Part shown: in pieces, positions 1 through 4,317 of the stretch
Numbering within the stretch: the first letter of the stretch is position 1
How the letters are laid out: every line of letters starts with the position of its first letter
Source: Spirochaetaceae bacterium
GTDB lineage: Bacteria > Spirochaetota > Spirochaetia > Treponematales > Breznakiellaceae
NCBI GenBank assembly: GCA_031268255.1
Contig: JAIRXO010000058.1
Coordinates: 1-5,899, forward strand
DNA: 5,899 bases
Reading direction: 5' to 3'
Made by a program: the position numbers and the translations under genes
The notes under the pieces: model-generated
Databases searched by the model: none
The model's input: the letters and a program-made list of their open reading frames with translations, nothing else
What the model was told of the DNA's origin: nothing

Positions 1-1044
1 GGGGCGCATAGCCTGACTGACCCGGCCTACCGGGTCAAAGCTGATTCCCGAAAGGCCGAAGCCGTAGCTGAACATACTCATGCCCATTACCGTTACCAGG
101 ACCGCGCCTATTTTCATCACCAGGCCGGTAAACTTACGGCTGAGAACGCCGCTCAAGGCGCCTATGCCGAACATGAGGGGGGCCGTACCGGCGCTGAACA
201 GGAACATCGAGATACCCCCGGCCACGGGGCTGCCTGTGGAAAGGGCGTAAAGCTGCATGGCCTGCAGGGGGCCGCAGGGCATGAGGCCGTTGAGGAGGCC
301 TATAACCAGGGGGCCCTTATCAAGGGTTTTTTGTTCCTGTATCTTTTTGGTGAAAAATTTCGGCAGGCGGGGGTTAAAGCGCCGCAGGGCCGGAAAAAGG
401 TCGAGCATGGTAAGGCCCATGATCACCATGAAAGCCCCGGCGATAAGCTGAACCGCCCCCTGAAAGCGCCCCGAAACCGTAAGCACCCGGCCCAGCGCCC
501 CGACAATAATCCCCACCGCCGTGTAGGAAAGTATACGCCCGGCATTGTAGAGTACCGGGGGAAGGAACGCCTGTAGGTCCAGCGGACGCGTCTTGCGTCC
601 ATCCTGAACCGGCGCGCGGGGAATACTCTGGGAAAGGTTTATCCCGCCGCACATGGCGACACAGTGAAGCGAGGTAACAAGGCCCATGACAAAGAGCATG
701 CCATAGCCCATGCCCGCCTCCGCAAGGGGGAAAGCCGATGTCAGGCTGCCTATGCCCAGGCCCCGCAGCAGCATATAGAGGGCGAGAATGAGGACCAGGG
801 GTCCGGCGATTTGAGAAACAGGCCGCCGCTCCGTATCGCCTAATACCTTGTAATCAAGGCTTTCTATTATCGCGGCAATCTCTTTTTCGGTAATAAGCGA
901 GGGATCATAACCAAGCGTGGCCGTACCGGAGGTAAAGCTGACACGGGCATACTCTATCCCGCAAGTGGCATTCAACCTTGCTTCTATTCTGTTCTGACAG
1001 TTGACACAGGTCATGCCGCCTATACGGATTGTCAGGGTCTCCAT
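1..1044 (-). CDS. HMA domain-TauE/SafE (DsbD_2-like) membrane fusion protein, partial (3' end beyond left edge)
   Basis: The reading frame starts at ATG 1044 and stays open for 348 codons to base 1, so the C terminus is outside the window. Residues 1-68 form a heavy-metal-associated domain with the soft-metal site GMTCVNC (Cys13, Cys16). A hydrophobic multi-pass region follows, with the first segment near residues 79-98. It carries the signatures of the COG2836 / DsbD_2 branch of the TauE/SafE superfamily: GLVTSLHCVAMCGG at 121-134 (Cys128, Cys132), YNAGRILSY at 166-174, and LNGLMPCGPLQ at 251-261 (Cys257). Family knowledge suggests inner-membrane handling of copper or another thiophilic metal, or transfer of thiol reducing power to the periplasm. 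The name 'sulfite exporter' is probably not literal here. GGGAGG (1049-1054) lies 4 nt before the start. The gene is on the same strand as the sigma factor but separated from it by a hairpin. Relatives can carry an extra C-terminal metal-binding domain, which cannot be seen here. Fold assignment is firm; substrate is unknown. Confidence 0.9.
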   Translation of the reverse strand, partial: METLTIRIGGMTCVNCQNRIEARLNATCGIEYARVSFTSGTATLGYDPSLITEKEIAAIIESLDYKVLGDTERRPVSQIAGPLVLILALYMLLRGLGIGSLTSAFPLAEAGMGYGMLFVMGLVTSLHCVAMCGGINLSQSIPRAPVQDGRKTRPLDLQAFLPPVLYNAGRILSYTAVGIIVGALGRVLTVSGRFQGAVQLIAGAFMVIMGLTMLDLFPALRRFNPRLPKFFTKKIQEQKTLDKGPLVIGLLNGLMPCGPLQAMQLYALSTGSPVAGGISMFLFSAGTAPLMFGIGALSGVLSRKFTGLVMKIGAVLVTVMGMSMFSYGFGLSGISFDPVGRVSQAMRP

Positions 1045-1070
1045 AACGCCTCCCGGCCTCCTGGAACCCA

Positions 1071-1076
1071 AGTATA
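1071..1076 (-). promoter_or_regulatory. Possible -10 element for the HMA-TauE gene
   Basis: On the minus strand this reads TATACT, 5 of 6 matches to TATAAT, 27 nt before the ATG at 1044. The hexamer 17 nt further upstream (ATAATT) is a poor -35. Support is position plus the -10 only. The AT-rich stretch 1091-1126 upstream is compatible with a promoter between the sigma-gene hairpin and this gene. Confidence 0.25.
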
Positions 1077-1108
1077 CTCCGGGATTGTGTTGAAATTATG
1101 ATATTTTT

Positions 1109-1152
1109 AAAAAAATTACGAATTTTGCCTCACCGTGCGCTGATGAGGCAAA
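1109..1152 (-). terminator. Rho-independent-type terminator after the sigma factor gene
   Basis: Read on the minus strand, a 9-bp perfect stem TTTGCCTCA / TGAGGCAAA (1152-1144 with 1132-1124) closes an 11-nt loop. A run of seven T follows at 1115-1109, about 8 nt past the stem. The hairpin starts 12 nt after the sigma-gene stop at 1165. The stem is short and AT-flanked and the T run is slightly displaced, so termination may be incomplete. Its place between two same-strand genes suggests that it separates the nlpD-like/sigma unit from the HMA-TauE gene. Confidence 0.6.
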
Positions 1153-1164
1153 TCCGTCTAAAGA

Positions 1165-2142
1165 TCAAGGATTATTGCTGAGTTCGTGCAGTTCCTTGAT
1201 ATGCCTGAGTTTGAAGGCAGCTTTTTCCTGTATCTGGCGTACCCTCTCCCTGGTGATGCCCAGAATCTTGCCGGTTTCCTCAAGGGTAAGGGGGCCCTCG
1301 CCGGCAAGGCCGAAACGGAGCTGTATGATGCGCATCTCCCGTTCCGAAAGCTGGGAAAGAATATGCCCCATGGTATCCTGCAGGGTAAGGGCAAAAGCCA
1401 TCTCAAAGGGTTCTGCCAGGGAATCGTCCTTGATAAGATCGGCAAGACGGGTAAGGTTTCCGTCGTCAACGATGGTATCAAGACTGGTAGTCTCCTGGGA
1501 AAGTTTGACAATGTCCTTGACCTTTGCCAGGGGCAGCCCCAGATAGTCCGCCAGTTCTTCTTCGCTGGGGTCCCTTCCCATATCCTGGGTAAGCTGTTTC
1601 GCCACAAAATAACATTTCTTTATGGTATTGAGCATGTGTATGGGTATGCGTATAACCCTGCCCTTGTCGGCTATGCTCTTGATAATGGCCTGCCGTATCC
1701 ACCAGGTGCCGTAGGTCGAGAACCTGCAGCCCCGCCGGTAATCAAAGCGTTCCACCGCCTCGATGAGGCCTATATTGCCTTCATCAATAAGATCCAAAAG
1801 TGAAAGCCCCCGGTGCTGGTATCCCTTGGCAATGGAAACCACCAGACGGAGATTCGAGTTTATCATCATATTTTTGTAATATTTGAGTTTTTCATCCAGC
1901 CTGGCCTTGCCCTGCAAATAATCATTCTGAGTTTCCCCTTCCTGCGCAAATGACTGAAGGACTTCCTTGGTGGTCAGTATTTTTTCTCCCAGGCCGCGTT
2001 CTTCCTGTGCGGTAAGCAGGGGGAATTTCGCAATCTGTTTGAAGTACAAAGCCAGGGGGTCTGTTTCTTTATATGCCCTGGGTTTGCGTTCTTTCCTGCC
2101 GGAAGAACGCTCTGCCGTAGTATTAAGCATGGTTTTTAACAT
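1165..2142 (-). CDS. RNA polymerase sigma-70 family factor, RpoD/RpoS type
   Basis: A 325-residue group 1/2 sigma-70 factor that directs core RNA polymerase to promoters. Numbering is from ATG 2142. Region 1.2 lies at about 28-55 (DPLALYFKQIAKFPLLTAQEE). A charged linker of some 35 residues follows, longer than in E. coli RpoS. Region 2 lies at about 91-155, with NLRLVVSIAKGYQHRGLSLL, the DLIDEGNIGLIEAVERFD core-binding helix and FSTYGTWWIRQAI (-10 recognition and melting). Region 3 begins at RIPIHML (165-171). Region 4 ends in the -35 helix-turn-helix, LTLEETGKILGITRERVRQIQ (285-305). There is no region 1.1 and no large non-conserved insert, so its size is that of RpoS rather than housekeeping RpoD. 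ATG 2142 is preferred because GAGGAT (2149-2154) is well placed. An in-frame ATG at 2166 would add eight residues but has only a weak AGG before it. It follows an NlpD-like gene on the same strand, as rpoS does in gammaproteobacteria. The family is certain; whether it is the stress, alternative or main sigma factor cannot be settled here. Confidence 0.95.
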   Translation of the reverse strand: MLKTMLNTTAERSSGRKERKPRAYKETDPLALYFKQIAKFPLLTAQEERGLGEKILTTKEVLQSFAQEGETQNDYLQGKARLDEKLKYYKNMMINSNLRLVVSIAKGYQHRGLSLLDLIDEGNIGLIEAVERFDYRRGCRFSTYGTWWIRQAIIKSIADKGRVIRIPIHMLNTIKKCYFVAKQLTQDMGRDPSEEELADYLGLPLAKVKDIVKLSQETTSLDTIVDDGNLTRLADLIKDDSLAEPFEMAFALTLQDTMGHILSQLSEREMRIIQLRFGLAGEGPLTLEETGKILGITRERVRQIQEKAAFKLRHIKELHELSNNP

Positions 2143-2148
2143 AATCGT

Positions 2149-2154
2149 ATCCTC
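2149..2154 (-). promoter_or_regulatory. Ribosome binding site deciding the sigma factor start
   Basis: The minus strand reads GAGGAT, six bases before ATG 2142. It lies inside the extra codons that a start at 2166 would create, which is why the shorter start is preferred. Confidence 0.6.
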
Positions 2155-2200
2155 ATAAGCCGCCATTTATACTTACCTGGCGGGCCGTGAAAACAGGAGC

Positions 2201-3082
2201 TTAGGTTCGGGGAGCTCTGGCGGGATCAATGGGACTGTTGTTTTGATATACCAGGAAAAAAAGCTGGGGTTTAAGCGACACAGCGTCTATACCCAGTTTT
2301 CCCAGTTCAGTCCCCGGATTCACCCGGTCACCCTCCCTGACCGTAAGGCTTTCACAGCCCCCGTAAACGTATAAATATCCTCCCGTCCTCTGAACTATCG
2401 CTACCTTGCCATAACCACGGTAAGGACCGGTTGAAACAACCGTACCCTGGGTAAGACTCTTGACCGCTTCGGCATGTTCCCCCATGAGTATGACTCCGTA
2501 GAGCTTACTGGTCATGTAGGACACTTCCCTGGCGCTCACCGGCCAGCGTATTGACTGGTCAACAGAGCGCTGTTCTGTCTGCCGGGCCGAATCTACCGGG
2601 GCGGATGTCCCGGCGCCTGCCGTCCGGGTATCATCAGAGGCAGAAGCGGGACCGCCTGCCTCTACTACCCGCCGCGACGGCACTCTAAGCACCGTACCTT
2701 CCCGTAGTACCGAATTCCCGGAGAGATTGTTGGCGCTTCTCAAGGCTTCAAGACTTAGATCATAGCGCCGGGCCAGGCCGTAGAGGGTTTCTCCCCTGGC
2801 CACCCGGTGCTCGATATAACCGGACGCATCCTGTGCCCCTGTCGCGGAAGCACTGTTGTCAGGCGCCGCGCTCCGGGGTATCCTGAGCCTGAGACCTACC
2901 TGGAGTGTCCGGGGATCGGCTATGCCGTTAAAGGCAAGCATCTCATCCAGACTGACTCCGTATCTCCGGGCTATGGAATAAACCGTTTCCCCCCTCTGAA
3001 CAATGTGGACCGTATCCTCGGCGGAGACGGACAGGCAAAAGAGGACCAGCAGCAAACCCAATGCGCGGTATCGATGGTTCAT
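2201..3082 (-). CDS. Secreted LysM-LysM-LytM (degenerate M23) envelope protein, NlpD-like
   Basis: A 293-residue exported protein. Residues 1-21 are a signal peptide (basic HRYR, Leu-rich core, VSA before Glu22). Cys16 is preceded by Phe, so a lipobox is unlikely. Two LysM peptidoglycan-binding repeats lie at 25-69 (RGETVYSIARRYGVSLDEM) and 90-135 (RGETLYGLARRYDLSLEAL). A Ser/Ala/Thr-rich linker of about 40 residues follows, then a LytM/M23-like domain at about 179-289 with the typical strand GPYRGYGKVAIVQRTGGYLYVY (219-240, given by ends GPYRGY and YLYVY). The zinc ligands of active M23 peptidases are missing: the usual YAH is YGG at 240-242, the final HxH/HFE strand is LFFLVYQ (274-280), and no HxGxD motif is present. 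By analogy with E. coli NlpD it is more likely an activator or scaffold for a cell-wall amidase than an enzyme; that role is inference. No clear Shine-Dalgarno precedes the ATG. The sigma gene starts within 60 nt of its stop, so the two are probably one transcript. Confidence 0.92.
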   Translation of the reverse strand: MNHRYRALGLLLVLFCLSVSAEDTVHIVQRGETVYSIARRYGVSLDEMLAFNGIADPRTLQVGLRLRIPRSAAPDNSASATGAQDASGYIEHRVARGETLYGLARRYDLSLEALRSANNLSGNSVLREGTVLRVPSRRVVEAGGPASASDDTRTAGAGTSAPVDSARQTEQRSVDQSIRWPVSAREVSYMTSKLYGVILMGEHAEAVKSLTQGTVVSTGPYRGYGKVAIVQRTGGYLYVYGGCESLTVREGDRVNPGTELGKLGIDAVSLKPQLFFLVYQNNSPIDPARAPRT

Positions 3083-3091
3083 ATACGCACA

Positions 3092-3119
3092 TTATCGGTT
3101 TTTTAGCCTTTTCTCATTA
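3092..3119 (-). promoter_or_regulatory. Possible sigma-28 (FliA)-like promoter for the NlpD-like gene
   Basis: On the minus strand TAAT (3119-3116), a 16-nt spacer and ACCGATAA (3099-3092) resemble the motility sigma-28 consensus TAAA-N15-GCCGATAA. The -10 matches 7 of 8. The start point would fall within a few bases of the ATG at 3082, giving an almost leaderless mRNA, which fits the lack of a Shine-Dalgarno. A single match in AT-rich DNA may be chance. Confidence 0.25.
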
Positions 3120-3129
3120 CCTGTCATTT

Positions 3130-3158
3130 TTTATAGGCCGGAAACAGAAAAAGCACAA
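3130..3158 (-). promoter_or_regulatory. Possible sigma-70 promoter for the NlpD-like/sigma factor unit
   Basis: The minus strand shows TTGTGC (3158-3153), a 17-nt spacer and TATAAA (3135-3130). The -10 matches 5 of 6, the -35 matches 3 of 6 (the TTG core), and the spacing is ideal. Transcription would begin near 3123, leaving a leader of about 40 nt before ATG 3082. Confidence 0.4.
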
Positions 3159-3170
3159 GCAAAATGTTTC

Positions 3171-3176
3171 TATAAT
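3171..3176 (+). promoter_or_regulatory. Possible -10 element for the CYTH-deaminase-transducer cluster
   Basis: A perfect TATAAT lies 58 nt before the TTG start at 3234, implying a leader of about 50 nt that keeps the Shine-Dalgarno intact. No convincing -35 lies 16-18 nt upstream; that stretch is A-rich. The element therefore rests on the hexamer and its position. Confidence 0.3.
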
Positions 3177-3220
3177 GAAAAGAACGTTGAAACAATGTTA
3201 ATTTTATTGTAATAAAATAC

Positions 3221-3228
3221 AAAGGAGG
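3221..3228 (+). promoter_or_regulatory. Strong ribosome binding site for the TTG-initiated CYTH gene
   Basis: AAAGGAGG lies 5 nt before the TTG at 3234. It closely complements the 16S 3' end and supports the non-ATG start. No in-frame ATG lies near the conserved N terminus. Confidence 0.8.
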
Positions 3229-3233
3229 CCCGT

Positions 3234-3797
3234 TTGTCCATCGAGATTGAAGTAAAAGCCCGGGTAAGCGACAGCGAAAGCGTAAAAAAACGGATTCCGG
3301 CGGGGGCGGTATACCTCGGCCCCTACGAAAAAAGCGACCAATACTGGCTCATCCCTCCCGAATACGGCGCCGGGCCGAATTTTCCCTCGGGAATACGGGT
3401 ACGAAAAGAGAAAAAATCCCCGGAAGAACCTTTGACGCGCTGCCTGGTGTGTTTCAAAATTAAAGAGAGAAGGGATGCCATTGAAGTCAACGACGAGAAG
3501 GAATTTGAAGTTTCCGACGCCGCCCTTTTTACCGAACTCCTTGAGCGGCTTGCCCTTGTCAAGGGCCAGGGTAAAACCAAGACGGGCTGGGCCTGGGAAT
3601 ACGAGGGTATCACCATAGAGTTGTCCCTTGTGGCGGGCCTGGGCTGGTTTGTCGAACTCGAAATACTCGCCCCGGCAGCCGGAGAAGAGGCTGTGGAGGC
3701 GGGGAGAAAAAGGCTTTTGGCGCTCCTTAACACGCTGGGCATAACGGAGGACAAGATAGAACGGCGCTACTATACTGAAATGCTTCGGGAATGTTAG
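3234..3797 (+). CDS. CYTH domain protein (class IV adenylate cyclase CyaB-like / triphosphate-binding enzyme)
   Basis: A 187-residue single-domain protein of the CYTH (CyaB-thiamine triphosphatase) superfamily, which forms a triphosphate tunnel. Visible landmarks are the N-terminal ExExK motif EIEVK (Glu4, Glu6, Lys8), a DQY at 35-37, basic RVRK (55-58), FKIKERR (74-80), EKEFEV (88-93) ending the central strand pair, KTKTG (114-118), TIEL (127-130) and VELEI (140-144). These supply the acidic metal ligands and the basic phosphate contacts. Length fits CyaB-like class IV cyclases, which make cAMP, but thiamine- and polyphosphate-hydrolysing relatives share the same residues, so the reaction is not settled. 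The start is TTG 3234 because the ExExK motif begins at residue 4 and a strong Shine-Dalgarno precedes it. It leads a plus-strand cluster and ends at the deaminase; a possible ATG (3791) for the next gene overlaps its stop codon. Confidence 0.88.
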   Translation: MSIEIEVKARVSDSESVKKRIPAGAVYLGPYEKSDQYWLIPPEYGAGPNFPSGIRVRKEKKSPEEPLTRCLVCFKIKERRDAIEVNDEKEFEVSDAALFTELLERLALVKGQGKTKTGWAWEYEGITIELSLVAGLGWFVELEILAPAAGEEAVEAGRKRLLALLNTLGITEDKIERRYYTEMLREC

Positions 3798-3823
3798 TAT
3801 TGGAGACGGAGAACAGAAAACAA

Positions 3824-4315
3824 ATGGCGGAAACACAGTACAAAAGGCCAAGCTGGGACGAATATTTTATGGAAGTCTGTGACGCGATAGCGAAGCGGGC
3901 CACCTGCGACCGGGGCAGGTCAGGCTGCGTCATAGCCAAGGACAATCAGCTTCTTGTAACCGGCTATGTTGGAGCGCCCTCGGGACTGCCCCACTGCGAT
4001 GAGGCGGGGCACCAGTTAAAACAGATGATCCACGAGGACGGCTCGGTTACCACCCACTGCATGAGGACCGTACACGCCGAACAGAACGCTATATGCCAGG
4101 CGGCCAGGCGGGGCATTTCCATCCAGGGAGGCACCCTGTACTGCCGCATGACGCCCTGCAGGACCTGCGCCATGCTGATCATAAACTGCGGCATAGTCAG
4201 GGTTGTCTGCCAGCGCCGCTATCATGACGCGGGGGATTCGGAGGCCATGTTCACCACGGCGGGCATAGCCCTTGAGTATATACACGACGAAGTCCAGCAC
4301 TACGAAAAGCAGTAA
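3824..4315 (+). CDS. Deoxycytidylate (dCMP) deaminase
   Basis: A 163-residue zinc-dependent cytidine/deoxycytidylate deaminase family enzyme. It converts dCMP to dUMP, the substrate for thymidylate synthase, in the cytoplasm. Numbering is from ATG 3824. RPSWDEYFMEV (8-18) is the typical family N terminus. The substrate-binding segment TGYVGAPSGLPHCDE lies at 46-60. The catalytic TVHAEQNA (82-89) supplies zinc ligand His84 and proton shuttle Glu86. TPCRTCAM (110-117) supplies Cys112 and Cys115. The segment HQLKQMIHEDGSVTTHC (63-79) matches the region that binds allosteric dCTP/dTTP ligands in regulated members; regulation here is inference. Start choice is uncertain: ATG 3791 would add 11 residues and overlap the upstream gene but has no ribosome binding site. 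ATG 3824 has GGAG at 3808-3811 with a long spacer and gives the usual N terminus. The transducer gene begins 2 nt after the stop. Confidence 0.93.
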   Translation: MAETQYKRPSWDEYFMEVCDAIAKRATCDRGRSGCVIAKDNQLLVTGYVGAPSGLPHCDEAGHQLKQMIHEDGSVTTHCMRTVHAEQNAICQAARRGISIQGGTLYCRMTPCRTCAMLIINCGIVRVVCQRRYHDAGDSEAMFTTAGIALEYIHDEVQHYEKQ

Positions 4316-4317
4316 CC

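Larger units (their letters stand above)
3083..3233. promoter_or_regulatory. AT-rich divergent intergenic region between the NlpD-like and CYTH genes
   Basis: This 151-bp region separates two outward-reading gene groups and is visibly more AT-rich than the coding DNA on either side. It must hold the start signals for both groups unless they are expressed from elsewhere. Candidate elements are listed separately. I see no strong hairpin, riboswitch-like structure or long operator palindrome in it. Confidence 0.7.

Noticed and set aside
257..652. Three small open frames at the left end (two plus, one minus)
   Set aside because: All fall inside the HMA-TauE frame, which shows continuous family motifs and is open to the window edge.
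1634..1656. Run of similar GTAT units that looks like a short tandem repeat
   Set aside because: It encodes the conserved sigma segment VIRIPIHM, whose alternating Ile codons produce the pattern.
1186..1803. 205-codon open frame on the plus strand across the sigma gene
   Set aside because: It lies opposite sigma regions 2-4, whose conservation is unmistakable; nothing in its translation is recognisable.
3187..3218. TTGAAA with TAATAA (17-nt spacing) or TAAAAT (20-nt spacing) as the plus-strand promoter
   Set aside because: The first pair would start transcription at the Shine-Dalgarno and remove it; the second has too long a spacer. TATAAT at 3171 fits the leader better.
3204..3851. 215-codon open frame antisense to the CYTH gene
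   Set aside because: It overlaps the CYTH gene throughout and would cross the start region of the divergent unit; no domain or ribosome binding site supports it.
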